NCBI RefSeq assembly: GCF_014652435.1
Contig: NZ_BMYU01000007.1
Coordinates: 1-64,000, forward strand
Length of the DNA stretch: 64,000 bases
From: Cognatundibacterium squillarum
GTDB taxonomy: Bacteria > Pseudomonadota > Gammaproteobacteria > Burkholderiales > Burkholderiaceae_D
Direction of reading: 5' to 3'
Of the stretch, positions 44,756 through 54,340 are shown piece after piece; positions within the stretch are counted from its first letter, which is position 1, and each line of letters opens with the position of its first letter. A model generated the notes under the pieces. That model was not told the DNA's origin. It made no database searches and worked only from the letters and a program-made list of their open reading frames with translations. Position numbers and translations under genes: made by a program.

Positions 44756-46663
44756 ATGTTATTCAAAAAACTGATTTATACCGGCCTCAGCAGCCTGATG
44801 TTACTGGCTGCCAGTCAGATGACTGCCAGCGCCGCTGCTGCGTCCGCTACAGCCAGCCTTACACCTCCCGCCGCATTACAAAAATCTCAGCAGGCATTTC
44901 AGCTGGATCATGGCCGCTGGCTGAGTCTGGATAAAAATGCGCTGCGCTTACTCGCCAGTGACGGCACAACGCTGGCGCAATACAAAATCCGCGCGAAGCA
45001 TCTGGACTTGCGCCGCCTGCAATCACACTGGATGGCGCTGAGTTTTGATGCCGACAATCAGCAAACCGTTGTGCTGCAGATAGATGCGGCAGCCGGCAGT
45101 ATGCGCGAAGCAACCAGTCTGCCTGCGCCACCGTTTTCACTGGAAACCAGTTGCTTATACCTTGATCAGCAATCTCTGCTGCAGGTTTTTCTGATCGGTA
45201 AAGAAGGCATCAGTCAGCAATGGTTGCTGGAACCGCAACCGCGTCTGATTCGCCAGCTGGCACTGCCACCGCATGCTGAGCAATGCCTGAGCGATGACAG
45301 CAGCGGCCGTCTGCTGCTGACCGAACAGTCCGGCCGCGTATGGAGCTATCGCGCTGATCCGGAAGGCCCGTTGCAGGCGGATTTACTGCTCAGCACGCCC
45401 GCCGCAGAAAAGCATGGTCAGCGTTTGCTGGCATTGCGCGACGGGCAAATCCTGATCGCGCAGGCACAGAAACAATGGCTGTGGCATGCCGCGCTGCCTG
45501 CCCAGCTCAGCGCGCTGCCGCCGCTGCCGCAGCCGCAACGCTTATCCGCACTGATGGCGGCCACAGACAGCACAGTGCATGCAGCATGGTGGATGCAAAG
45601 CGCACAGGCAACCGCAAAAAATGCAGCACCGCAGCCGGTCTGGCAACGGCGTACCAGCCCTGTCATTCATACAGCGGCAAAGTCAGCACCGCTGCCGGTA
45701 GCGATCGTCAGGCCAGTGGTACAGACTGCCAGCATGCAGCAATACGGTGACAGCGCCGATGATCCGGCGATATGGCGCAATGCGGGCAATCCTGCCGAAT
45801 CCCGCGTGCTCGGCACCAATAAGAAATTCGGTCTGATGGTGTATGACATGCAAGGTCAGCAAACACAGGCACTGGCGACCGGCAGGCTGAACAATGTCGA
45901 TGTGCGTCAGCAGGTACGCTTTGGCGCAGATGCGCCGCTGGATCTGGCGATGGCAACGCAGCGCGATGAAAACAGTCTGGTACTGTTTCAGATCAGCGCC
46001 GAAGGTAAAGTCAGCGAGGCTGCCCGCTTTAATACGCCGCTCGATAAAATCTATGGCTTTTGCCTGTACCAGCCGGTATCCGGTGGTCTGCAAGCCATCG
46101 TCAACGATAAAGACGGACGTTTTCTGCAATACCGTATCGACCATCAGAACAACCGCTTCAGTGCAGAACTGGTCCGGCAATTCCGTACCGCCAGCCAGCC
46201 GGAAGCCTGCGTCGCCGATGACAAACGCGGCCAGTTATTTATCGGCGAAGAAAAACGCGGTATCTGGGTACTGCCTGCAGCCGCCGACGCCAGCCCGGAC
46301 ATGCAACTGATCCACACCACCGGCAAAGCGCTGGTCGCGGATACCGAAGGTCTGGCCTTGTATCACGGTGAACAAGCAAGCTATCTGCTGGTATCCAGTC
46401 AGGGCGATCACAGCTATCTGGTACTGGATGCTGCTGCACCGTATCGTCTGCGCGGCAAATTCCGTATCGGCATCCATCCGCAACTGGGTATCGACGGCAC
46501 CTCCGAAACTGATGGCATTGAAGTCACTTCCGCCAACATGGGTGGCGCATTCGCACAGGGAATGCTGGTGGTGCAGGATGGCTATAAGCGCTTGCCGGAT
46601 GGTCAGCAAAACTTTAAATACGTACCGTGGTCAGCAATACGGGAAGCGTTGAATCTTCCTTGA
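44756..46663 (+). CDS. Beta-propeller phytase, two-domain form
   Basis: 635 residues from the ATG at 44756, with a signal peptide ending near ASAAAA. The C-terminal 320 residues match beta-propeller phytases: GDSADDPAIWRNAGNPAESR, VLGTNKKFGLMVYDMQGQQT, NNVDVRQ, DTEGLALYHGE and TDGIEVTS, with the many acidic calcium ligands of the fold. The first 310 residues look like a more divergent propeller domain, as in dual-domain phytases. It removes phosphate from Ca-phytate outside the cytoplasm. It lies 80 bases after the TonB receptor and shares its Pho-controlled promoter. Confidence 0.88.
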   Translation: MLFKKLIYTGLSSLMLLAASQMTASAAAASATASLTPPAALQKSQQAFQLDHGRWLSLDKNALRLLASDGTTLAQYKIRAKHLDLRRLQSHWMALSFDADNQQTVVLQIDAAAGSMREATSLPAPPFSLETSCLYLDQQSLLQVFLIGKEGISQQWLLEPQPRLIRQLALPPHAEQCLSDDSSGRLLLTEQSGRVWSYRADPEGPLQADLLLSTPAAEKHGQRLLALRDGQILIAQAQKQWLWHAALPAQLSALPPLPQPQRLSALMAATDSTVHAAWWMQSAQATAKNAAPQPVWQRRTSPVIHTAAKSAPLPVAIVRPVVQTASMQQYGDSADDPAIWRNAGNPAESRVLGTNKKFGLMVYDMQGQQTQALATGRLNNVDVRQQVRFGADAPLDLAMATQRDENSLVLFQISAEGKVSEAARFNTPLDKIYGFCLYQPVSGGLQAIVNDKDGRFLQYRIDHQNNRFSAELVRQFRTASQPEACVADDKRGQLFIGEEKRGIWVLPAAADASPDMQLIHTTGKALVADTEGLALYHGEQASYLLVSSQGDHSYLVLDAAAPYRLRGKFRIGIHPQLGIDGTSETDGIEVTSANMGGAFAQGMLVVQDGYKRLPDGQQNFKYVPWSAIREALNLP

Positions 46664-46683
46664 TCCATTGCGTTAAGCAACAT

Positions 46684-46723
46684 GAAAAAAAGCCCGCCTG
46701 CGAACTGCACAGCGGGCTTTTTT
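46684..46723 (+). terminator. Terminator of the phytate operon
   Basis: AAAAAAAGCCCGC pairs with GCGGGCTTTTTT across a 14-base loop; symmetric A and T tracts make it bidirectional, also serving the gene at 46742. Confidence 0.9.
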
Positions 46724-46741
46724 GATGCCGGTGATACTTGT

Positions 46742-47482
46742 TCAGGCGGCTGCGCCGCCCAGCATTCTGACTAAGAACGCATGGGTTTTCGGTAAGGCGT
46801 CGGCGAAGACCTGATCCTGTTCCAGCGGGGTGCGGACGGACTGGTTGCCGAGTGCGGCGCGGATTTGTTCGCTGTAGTGGGCGACGAACATCTGGCTGAT
46901 CGCTTGCTCAGAAACCTGTCCCTGCGCAGACAACGATTCCAGCGTTTTACGCGCAGCATTCAGTACCACCATGATGCGGTTCTGATGCCATAAATGTTCA
47001 GCGTGTTCTTTGTTACGCTGCGTCAGTTTGTCCTGCGCGTTTTGCAATTCTTGCTGCAGCTCGGTCATGCGTTCTGCCTGCGCTGCCTGTTGCGCCTGCC
47101 ATTGCTGGCTGGCGTGGACTTCGGTTTCGGCGGCTTCCAGTTCGCGCACGCGTTCCAGCAAACGGTTGATCTGTTGCTGCTGGGCTTCCAGCTGCGCCTG
47201 CAGCACTTGCTTATCGGCGACCTGTTCGCGGGTGAATGCCAGTTGCTGCGCAACTTCCTGCTGCGCACGCGCGATGGCTTCATTCCAGCCGCGTTCGTAA
47301 CCGGCGGTCAGACCGCGCCGTTCGCCTTCTGCCAGACCGTCGGCCACACCTTTCTGATAGCCCGCCTGCAAACCTTCTTCCTGCCCTGCGCGGCGGCCCA
47401 GTCGTTCGCCTTCGTGACGGCCTTGCTGCCAGCCATTCTGGAATGCGATTTCAGAACGGTCAAAATAATCTCCGATAACCAT
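46742..47482 (-). CDS. Glycine-zipper/coiled-coil protein of unknown function
   Basis: 246 residues from the ATG at 47482. Residues of about 18-70 show Gly at nearly every fourth position (GWQQGRHEGERLGRRAGQEE and onward), a G-x3-G pattern seen in Yae1 and FliH-type N termini. Residues of about 75-180 are a Gln/Glu/Ala-rich coiled coil. The C terminus (about 185-246) is globular. No signal or membrane segment. I do not recognise a named family and infer an assembly or scaffold role only from the helix patterns. Confidence 0.65.
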   Translation of the reverse strand: MVIGDYFDRSEIAFQNGWQQGRHEGERLGRRAGQEEGLQAGYQKGVADGLAEGERRGLTAGYERGWNEAIARAQQEVAQQLAFTREQVADKQVLQAQLEAQQQQINRLLERVRELEAAETEVHASQQWQAQQAAQAERMTELQQELQNAQDKLTQRNKEHAEHLWHQNRIMVVLNAARKTLESLSAQGQVSEQAISQMFVAHYSEQIRAALGNQSVRTPLEQDQVFADALPKTHAFLVRMLGGAAA

Positions 47483-47597
47483 GATGTGTGCTCTGTCTGA
47501 GGTTGGGCAATGGTGGAAGCTGTTTTCCACCGCATTCACCGGAGATGGGGACGCTGGCGCGCAGTGCAAGATCCGTTTTAAAAATTCCTGTTGGTAC

Positions 47598-48083
47598 TTA
47601 ATTTTTGGCAAACAAGGCTTCGATAGATGCCAGATATGCTGCCATGCCCGGCTCACCTTCTGCCGGTGCCCATGCCGCTTTTTCTGCTTGCTGAACCGCA
47701 ACATACGGGCCGGCTTTCGCTTCAAAAAACACGGAATCTTTTTCCAGCGCGATCATGCAGTGAAACACACCGCTGGGAATATTCACACCGCGCTGCGCGC
47801 CGGTGGCGGACATCACAAAATGCTGCGTGACTTTGCCCTGTTCATCAAAAATCACCATGCCAAAACTGCCCGCCACCACGACGATGGTTTCTTCTTTGTC
47901 CGGGTCCAGATGGCAATGCGGTTGCACATAGGTGCCCGGTTGCAGCGCGTTCAGCAAGCGATGGCAGGCGGCGTTATTGTCGCTGTGGAAATTGTGATTC
48001 TTACGCAGACGCGGACTTTCCTGCGCAGCCTTCGCGGTTTGGGCGAACAGGTCTGTGTCGATGATGGTGATGGTATTGCTCAT
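47598..48083 (-). CDS. WbuC-family cupin
   Basis: 161 residues. LRKNHNFHSDNNAACHRLLN, PHCHLDPDKEETIVVVAGSF and GVFHCMIALEKDSVFFEAKA have the conserved His, Glu and Cys of WbuC-type cupin metalloproteins, often found in O-antigen clusters. Here no polysaccharide gene is adjacent, so its role is open. It lies between the coiled-coil gene and the membrane-protein gene on the same strand. Confidence 0.8.
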   Translation of the reverse strand: MSNTITIIDTDLFAQTAKAAQESPRLRKNHNFHSDNNAACHRLLNALQPGTYVQPHCHLDPDKEETIVVVAGSFGMVIFDEQGKVTQHFVMSATGAQRGVNIPSGVFHCMIALEKDSVFFEAKAGPYVAVQQAEKAAWAPAEGEPGMAAYLASIEALFAKN

Positions 48084-48164
48084 AGAATTTTCTTAAAAAT
48101 GATTCATACAAAAAACCGTGATTGCGGTGCACAGATCGCACTGGCGATGTGTGTTAGACGCTGA

Positions 48165-48869
48165 TCACGGTGCAAGTATTTGTAACGAAGGAAACCAACG
48201 CGCCGAAATGCGGCGGGCGAGTTTGATGCTGGCGACATCTGCGGCGACATAGCCTAAGAAAGCACCGAAAGGGGGATTGGTGGCGTGCAGCCAGCCACCT
48301 GCGCTTTCGGCGGCCCAGCGCCAGCACCCGAGCTGGGTACCAGCGATTTCCAGCGCCAGTACGATCCATGCCATCAGGCCGTACACCAGACTGTAGCGGC
48401 GTTTGCGAAATACAAACAGGCCGAGCGCACCAAAAGCCAGCGACAGCGTATCGCCGAGAAACAGCGCTACCGCAGCGATGATCAGCCAGTTCACCCGCGC
48501 CAGCCAAGGAGCGATCTTTGCGCCGTATTTCTGAAAGAAAGAGAGATCGGCCAGCACCCATGCAATCACCAGCAGTATCGGATGACCGAGCGGCACATAG
48601 ACGGGAATATTGCTGAGCCGGTATTCGTAGACGCGAAACACCAGACTGAACAGGCATTCGCCGACGATGGCAATCACGATAAAGCACAGCACAATCAGCT
48701 GGCGTTCACGCGGCAGGCGTTGCAGGGTCAGCCATAAAAAACCGGCCGTCATTGCCACCGATACACTCTGCCCCCAGCTGATGAATTGCTGCATCCACAG
48801 CGAATCCATGCCGAGCACGATCAGGAATAAAAAGGGCGACAGGCTATATAAACGGTTCAGCGACATCAT
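48165..48869 (-). CDS. Polytopic membrane protein of unknown function
   Basis: 234 residues with about seven hydrophobic segments. Motifs include YEYRLSNIPVYVPLGHPILL and GWLHATNPPFGAFLGYVAAD, which look conserved rather than random, but I cannot name the family. Start ATG at 48869 or 48866. No signal peptide. Spaced 81 bases from the WbuC-type gene. Confidence 0.65.
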   Translation of the reverse strand: MMSLNRLYSLSPFLFLIVLGMDSLWMQQFISWGQSVSVAMTAGFLWLTLQRLPRERQLIVLCFIVIAIVGECLFSLVFRVYEYRLSNIPVYVPLGHPILLVIAWVLADLSFFQKYGAKIAPWLARVNWLIIAAVALFLGDTLSLAFGALGLFVFRKRRYSLVYGLMAWIVLALEIAGTQLGCWRWAAESAGGWLHATNPPFGAFLGYVAADVASIKLARRISARWFPSLQILAP

Positions 48870-49020
48870 GTTTTCATCAGATTGCGGCCAGCCGCGATGT
48901 TTGCGACCGGCTTCCGCCGCCGATGGTAACAGAAGCCCCCTGTTCCGGTCAGCGATCTGAATAAAATGTCATCATCTTCGCCCTTGCCTGTGCGATCTGC
49001 CCAACAGGGCGCGCCGGCAG

Positions 49021-49118
49021 CCCCAAAATGCCTGATTTGCGCAGTTCTGCACAGCGATCCGGCGGTCGTCGGCAGAAAGTCCGGCTCTCCGGAAAAGCCA
49101 AATGCGGATTTCTGCATC
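49021..49118 (+). repeat. Dispersed intergenic repeat, copy D
   Basis: Core GTCGTCGGCAGAAAGTCCGG at 49065-49084, followed by the small hairpin TCCGG-CTCT-CCGGA shared only with copy E. Copies D and E are nearly identical over about 90 bases and form a second subfamily. Confidence 0.88.
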
Positions 49119-49138
49119 ATGGTACAGATGAAACAGCA

Positions 49139-49166
49139 ACGGACAGGCATCGTGTTGCCTGTCCGT
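49139..49166 (-). terminator. Probable terminator of the siderophore operon
   Basis: ACGGACAGGCA (49139-49149) pairs perfectly with TGCCTGTCCGT (49156-49166), 11 bp with a 6-base loop, 28 bases after the receptor stop. The U tract on the minus strand is interrupted (TGCTGTTTC). Confidence 0.7.
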
Positions 49167-49193
49167 TTTCATTGCTTATAAGGTTTGCAACAT

Positions 49194-51260
49194 TCAGAAG
49201 CGCGTCGTCAGCACCAGTGCTGCATTGAAGGGTGCACCCGGCTGCAGCTGAACATTATTGTTGGCGGATTCGATGTAGCGGGCGTTGCCGATATTGTTCA
49301 GTTTCAGCGTGATGTCGTAAGCCGGTTGCAGATAAGTCAGCGCAAGATCAGTGCGCGCATAGCCTGGCAGGCTGACTTTATTGTCGCTGAGAGCAAACTG
49401 CGCACTGTGCGCAATCACGCCGACACCGATGCTCCAGTGTTTCAGGAAACGCTGCTTCAGCCACAGGCTGGCATTGTGCTTCGGTGTCATTTCTGCGCGG
49501 TTACCCACGGGGATATCATTCGAGGCAATGATGCCGGCATCGTTATAGCTGTAAGCGGCACTGAGCCAGGTATCGCTGAACAAGCGTCCCTGCAATTCCA
49601 GTTCCAGACCCTGATTGCGCTGACGCCCCACTTGCAACTGACGCAGACCTGCCGGGTCGGTCGGGTCTGGCGTCAGCTGATTGCTTTGTTCTGCACGGAA
49701 CAGCGCAATGCTGGTGAACAGGCGCTGATTCAGCCATTCCTGTTTCAGACCGACTTCCTGAAAATCGGTACGCAGCGGTTTGACATCACTGAGCGGGTTA
49801 CTGCCGGTGTACAGCAGATCGCCGCCTGCCGGCTGATACGAACGGGCAGCAGTGAAATACAGTACTTGCTGCGGTGTGATCTGATAGCTCAGTCCCAGTC
49901 GCGGCGAAAACAGATTGTCGGTACGTTCACTGACTGCATTGTTTTTCAGATGATTGGTCTGCTCCTGACGGAACTGATCGTAGCGGGCAGCGAGCAGCAG
50001 GCTGAAGGCCGGACTCAGTGTGATTTTGTCCTGCAGATAGACAGCGCGTGTGTCTGCGCGAAATCCGGCATCAATGGCAGCCGGTAAGTTCCGGAAATCC
50101 GGTGCACTGAGCACGTTCTGAGGCTGATACAGGTCAACCGGATAAGCCGTACCGGTTTGTCTGACGACGGAATCACGCTTCTGTTGCGATATTTCCAGTC
50201 CGGCCAGCAATGCATGCTGCCCCAGCGTATAGCGCAGTTCTGTCTGATTCGTCAGGTTCTTTTGCTGTATCGGGAAATACGTGATCTGGCGCGATACCGT
50301 ATTGTCTGCATTGACACGACGGTTACGGGTATTCACGCCGTCCAGATCTGTCTGACTGAATTGCAGGTTATTCACCAGACTGAGTTGCGCACTGAACTGA
50401 TGTTCCAATCTGGCTTTCAGCATATCGCTGTCGGTACGGGTGAAGTCAAATTTCTCGCCGTAAAATTTTGCCGGATCAACGTTCACCGCGCGGCCGTTCA
50501 GCGCAGGTATGCCACGGTCAGGTGTGTGATCTTCGCGCTGTATTTCCGACTGAACTAACAGACTGGTGTCCGGACTCAGTTGCCATGCGAACGACGGGGC
50601 AAGCAGGGTGCGTTTGTGCTCTACCACATCACGGTAACTGTTACCCGCATCGTAGGCTGCGATCAGACGTGCATTCAGTTGCGGATTCAGCGCGCCGCCG
50701 GTGTCCAGTGTCACACGACGCTGGCGCTCCGTTCCCAGCATCAGCGAGATTTCATTATCCTGTTTGGCCTGAGGTTTTTTGGTGACGCGGTTAATCAGCC
50801 CACCGGCTGCACCACGGCCATACAGCGCGGCTGTCGCCCCCTTAATCACTTCCAGCTGCTCCGTGGTTGCCAGATCGCGGAAATATAAACTGTCATCGCG
50901 CATGCCATCCAGCAGGGTATCGCGTGGTGAATAAAAGCCACGGATATAAAACTCATCGCGCCGGCCTTCGCCTTGTCCGGCAATCACACCCGGCGTGTAG
51001 GCCAGTGCCTCTTTGCTGCTGTTGACTGCACGGTCACGCAATTCTTCATTACTGACCACCGATACAGATTGCGGTGTCTCCAGCACAGTGTCGCCGTTCT
51101 TCGCTGCGCTGACCTGCGTGCCACCTTTTACAGAGCGTGCTTTTACTTCAATTAAAGGCAGTTCATTTTTGACATTTTCTGCAGCCAGCGCAGACTGTCC
51201 ATACAGTGAACTGAGTATAACGGAAACGATAAGGGAAAGACGTTTTTTCTTCATGATCAA
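49194..51260 (-). CDS. TonB-dependent siderophore receptor
   Basis: 688 residues. A signal peptide ends at SALA (about residue 26). The plug carries TVLETPQSVSVVSNEELRDR, YTPGVIAGQGEGRRDEFYIR and EVIKGATAALYGRGAAGGLI, typical of ferric-siderophore receptors; the barrel ends in Phe (ALVLTTRF). There is no N-terminal signalling domain, so no FecI/FecR-type control is expected. It lies 24 bases after the last synthetase gene, as the final gene of the Fur-controlled operon, and should import the siderophore made by the neighbours. Confidence 0.92.
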   Translation of the reverse strand: MIMKKKRLSLIVSVILSSLYGQSALAAENVKNELPLIEVKARSVKGGTQVSAAKNGDTVLETPQSVSVVSNEELRDRAVNSSKEALAYTPGVIAGQGEGRRDEFYIRGFYSPRDTLLDGMRDDSLYFRDLATTEQLEVIKGATAALYGRGAAGGLINRVTKKPQAKQDNEISLMLGTERQRRVTLDTGGALNPQLNARLIAAYDAGNSYRDVVEHKRTLLAPSFAWQLSPDTSLLVQSEIQREDHTPDRGIPALNGRAVNVDPAKFYGEKFDFTRTDSDMLKARLEHQFSAQLSLVNNLQFSQTDLDGVNTRNRRVNADNTVSRQITYFPIQQKNLTNQTELRYTLGQHALLAGLEISQQKRDSVVRQTGTAYPVDLYQPQNVLSAPDFRNLPAAIDAGFRADTRAVYLQDKITLSPAFSLLLAARYDQFRQEQTNHLKNNAVSERTDNLFSPRLGLSYQITPQQVLYFTAARSYQPAGGDLLYTGSNPLSDVKPLRTDFQEVGLKQEWLNQRLFTSIALFRAEQSNQLTPDPTDPAGLRQLQVGRQRNQGLELELQGRLFSDTWLSAAYSYNDAGIIASNDIPVGNRAEMTPKHNASLWLKQRFLKHWSIGVGVIAHSAQFALSDNKVSLPGYARTDLALTYLQPAYDITLKLNNIGNARYIESANNNVQLQPGAPFNAALVLTTRF

Positions 51261-51284
51261 TTTCTAATGTAAAGTATTAATAAA

Positions 51285-53204
51285 TCAGGCAACAGCAGAG
51301 ATTTCGTTCACCACGCCCAGCGGGTGATATAAAGGGAAATAGGCGGCCTTGCGATCGGCCTGTTTCAGGAAGCGGATCAGCAAATTCCCTTTCACCGGCA
51401 AAGGTTCACCGGAGAGCAAACCCTGAATGCGGCGAGCAGCTTCGGGATGAGGAAAAATAGCCAGGTAGGCTTGCAGTGTGCTGCGCAGGCATGCCCACAA
51501 TTCGAGATACAGGCTGTGATTACCGTTGGCCAGCGTCGCAATCACTTCACAAATGTTATTCACCAGCAGGCAGTATGCGATGCGTGTCCAGCCTGCATCA
51601 TCACTGCAGTGGATATCGCTGATCGCCTGCGGATCGGCGAACTGCTCCTTCAGCAGCGCACGGCCTTTCGGTGTCAGCCGCGTCAGTTCCAGATCACGGA
51701 CAAAGAAACTGCATGGCGCACCGTCCTCCGCCAGCCCGACGATACTGTTCTGCATATGCGGTTCAAACGCGATGCCTTTTTCAAACAGCAGATAAAACAC
51801 CGGAAAAATTGCCAGCTCAGCATACTGCTGAAACCATTGCTGCAATCCCTGACGGAATGAGAGTCCGTGGCGGTGCGAGAATTTTTCTATCAGTGCCGCA
51901 GTTTGCAAACGGCCTGCCATGCCGTTGCCGAACAATGCTGCGCAGACGTGCGGCGTAATGCCCTGTGCCATCGGTGCCGCCAGACCTTCCCGCAATACCA
52001 GCCCGAAACCGTCTTCAATTTCCTTATGCGCACGGGCGGCGTTCTGCCGGTTCTCAGGAAAACTGAGACTCAGATAAGCCTGCTCCTCCAGTACATGAAA
52101 GCGCGGAAACAGCATCTGCATAAGTGGTTTGATTTGACGGTACACACGGCTGGCGGTCAGTGCTGCCGCCAGTTCATGGCGTGCATTGTTGCGTATGCAG
52201 TTCGTAATACGCATATTCAGAGACAACTTCAGAAACGCGGTAGCATCCTCTGCCACCATCGTACGTATTGAGGCAGTAGGGGCAAAATGCTGCCCGTGAC
52301 AACCAAGATCGCGGATCTCTCCGGCAGCAATGGCTTCAGCGATGCGTGTCTGCTTCAGCATCCAGTCTGCCTGCCACGGATGTAAAGGCAGCACGACCCG
52401 CCCTTCTTCAGCCTGCAAGCCATGTGCAGTCAGCTGCTGCAAATGCACTGCCGTATCTTTGCCGTCCAGACTGTCACTGATGATCCAGTCTGCCGGTACA
52501 CTGAAATAACGTAATTGCAGGCTGGCACCATGCTCAGGCGAATATTGTTGCTGCTCTGCGCGGCTCCAGCCCGAACGGCTTTTCGGGGTCGGATGAAACG
52601 GATGGCCGGTCAGCAGATTCTGTTCACTGGCGATATAACCGGACAATGCACTTTGCTGGCCGGGTTTCTGCCGGTCTGCCTGGGCGTTCAGCAAATGCTG
52701 CATGGTGGCGACGCTTTCCGTGATTTGCTGCTGCAAATCCTGATTGAACGGCGTTCCCTCACGCTGCGATAAATCACGGATGATGATGCCTGCGATAACG
52801 TCCCAGCCGGCAACGCGCCAGACCTGCTGCTGATCCTGCAGGAAGATCTCCGTGGTGTAATCGTAATTTCCGGTCACTGATACATGGCGCACGCCAACGC
52901 AGATGCGACTTTGCAGACGCGGTATTTGTATATCCAGCACCTGCCCTGTGTAATGCCGCAAAGCTGGCGGCAGGCTGCGCGTGCTGGCAACGCTGCGCAC
53001 CGCGAGCTGGTGTTCCTGCATCGCGACTTCACGCGCATAACAGTTCAGCAAAACCCGTGCATGTAAAACGCCGGCGTCGCTACTGACGGAGACCGTCGCC
53101 GTGTTGCCGGTCAGCGGCCGTCGTTGTGTCATCACAGGAAATTGCAGCGCTGAAAAATTTTCCGGCAGAGATTGCCAGGCTGATTGCGGTAAGCTTGCAT
53201 TCAT
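51285..53204 (-). CDS. NRPS-independent siderophore synthetase, IucA/IucC family (second)
   Basis: 639 residues from the ATG at 53204, overlapping the exporter stop as ATGA. LLTGHPFHPTPKSRSGWS has the family motif GHPxHPxxKxRxG; LPLHPWQADWM, ASIRTMVAEDATAFLKLSLN and MRITNCIRNNARHE are nucleotide-binding and active-site regions; FEPHMQNSIVGLAEDGAP is near the C terminus. These enzymes use ATP to join a carboxylate such as citrate to an amine or alcohol. Probably performs the second condensation. Confidence 0.92.
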   Translation of the reverse strand: MNASLPQSAWQSLPENFSALQFPVMTQRRPLTGNTATVSVSSDAGVLHARVLLNCYAREVAMQEHQLAVRSVASTRSLPPALRHYTGQVLDIQIPRLQSRICVGVRHVSVTGNYDYTTEIFLQDQQQVWRVAGWDVIAGIIIRDLSQREGTPFNQDLQQQITESVATMQHLLNAQADRQKPGQQSALSGYIASEQNLLTGHPFHPTPKSRSGWSRAEQQQYSPEHGASLQLRYFSVPADWIISDSLDGKDTAVHLQQLTAHGLQAEEGRVVLPLHPWQADWMLKQTRIAEAIAAGEIRDLGCHGQHFAPTASIRTMVAEDATAFLKLSLNMRITNCIRNNARHELAAALTASRVYRQIKPLMQMLFPRFHVLEEQAYLSLSFPENRQNAARAHKEIEDGFGLVLREGLAAPMAQGITPHVCAALFGNGMAGRLQTAALIEKFSHRHGLSFRQGLQQWFQQYAELAIFPVFYLLFEKGIAFEPHMQNSIVGLAEDGAPCSFFVRDLELTRLTPKGRALLKEQFADPQAISDIHCSDDAGWTRIAYCLLVNNICEVIATLANGNHSLYLELWACLRSTLQAYLAIFPHPEAARRIQGLLSGEPLPVKGNLLIRFLKQADRKAAYFPLYHPLGVVNEISAVA

Positions 53205-54340
53205 AGACGTTTGCTTTCTATAAAAATTGTCAGACCGGCCAGCAGTAAGCAAGCGAGCCAGACGGGAGCGGTATAGTTGAAAGTGCTGGCCAGTGTGCTG
53301 GCAAGAATGCCTGCGAAGACAGCGCCCCACTTATTCGCGCCTTCCAGATTTCCGAAATGCCGTCCGGCACTGCTGTGACGGGTGGTGCCGGCGGCCAGTG
53401 CATTGATCGCCAGATACGCACCGGTCATGCCGATGCCCATCAGTATCCTGCCCGCTGCCAGCAAGCCTGCGCCCTGCGCCAGACCCTGCATCAGCAAACC
53501 GGCGCAAGTCAGGGCGGAACAGCGCGCCAGTGCAGTCTGTGCATTCTGCAATTGAATATGGCGATTCATCGGCCATGCCAGTAGCAGAAACAGGACGTGC
53601 GGCAAGCCGAATAAAGCGCCCGCCCAGCCTGCAGAAAGATGCAGGCGTTCCGCCAGATCAATCACAAAATACGGATATGTCAGAACGGTGCCGATGGTGA
53701 ATACCGCCTGAAAACGATATAGCGTTGCGGCACTTATCCCTGCAACCGCGTTACCGGATGCAGCAGACTCAGGCTTGTTTGCAGGTACGGTGCTTGCAGG
53801 CTCCGGCAAAAAATACAGCAGTACACCGGCCAGACCGGGTAACAGTGCCAGATACAAAAAGATTCTCAGCAGATTTTCCTGCGCACCGAATAAGCCGATG
53901 ATGGCCGGACCGGCGAACAGCGCGGTTCTGGCCGACCCCTGCATCACACTTAACAGGCTGGCCAGTTTTTTGCCCTGCAAAAATGACGCGAGAAATGCAT
54001 TCGATGCCGCGAACGTGCCGCCAAGCAAACCCTGCAGACACAGGCCGGCTGCAAACTCCCACGGTGTACGTGCCAGACCGGTCAGAATGAAGCTCAGGCA
54101 CAGCCCCCAGTGCGCGCGGATCAGGGAAGCACGTATGCCGATGCGGTCTGCCAGCTTGCCCCATAAGGGATTTGCAATCGCCGCTGCCAGTGTCGGCAGT
54201 GTGAAATACCAGCCCGCCATCAGCAGAGATTGTCCGGAGAAGTTCTGCTGCAGGATATGCGCATAAAACGGTGGCATGCAGAGCGCGGCAAATGCTGCCG
54301 CGAAGTGCCCCAGCACCGTCACAGAAACAGCTTGCCGCAT
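53201..54340 (-). CDS. MFS transporter, probable siderophore exporter
   Basis: 379 residues from the ATG at 54340, sharing one base with the upstream stop (TGATG). About eleven to twelve membrane segments; NPLWGKLADRIGIRASLIRA is the MFS loop 2-3 motif and LGGTFAASNAFLASFLQGKK lies in the centre. Lying between two siderophore synthetase genes, it most likely exports the product across the inner membrane, as SfaA-type and LbtB-type carriers do. Confidence 0.88.
   Translation of the reverse strand: MRQAVSVTVLGHFAAAFAALCMPPFYAHILQQNFSGQSLLMAGWYFTLPTLAAAIANPLWGKLADRIGIRASLIRAHWGLCLSFILTGLARTPWEFAAGLCLQGLLGGTFAASNAFLASFLQGKKLASLLSVMQGSARTALFAGPAIIGLFGAQENLLRIFLYLALLPGLAGVLLYFLPEPASTVPANKPESAASGNAVAGISAATLYRFQAVFTIGTVLTYPYFVIDLAERLHLSAGWAGALFGLPHVLFLLLAWPMNRHIQLQNAQTALARCSALTCAGLLMQGLAQGAGLLAAGRILMGIGMTGAYLAINALAAGTTRHSSAGRHFGNLEGANKWGAVFAGILASTLASTFNYTAPVWLACLLLAGLTIFIESKRL

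Larger units (their letters stand above)
48870..49193. other. Intergenic region holding repeat copy D and a terminator
   Basis: 324 bases without a supported gene: promoter region of the membrane-protein gene on the left, repeat copy D in the middle, and the hairpin at 49139-49166 on the right. Confidence 0.5.

Noticed and set aside
48966-49181. 71-codon frame containing repeat copy D
   Set aside because: As an individual gene it has no support beyond the repeat; the shared frame of the family is discussed as a finding instead.
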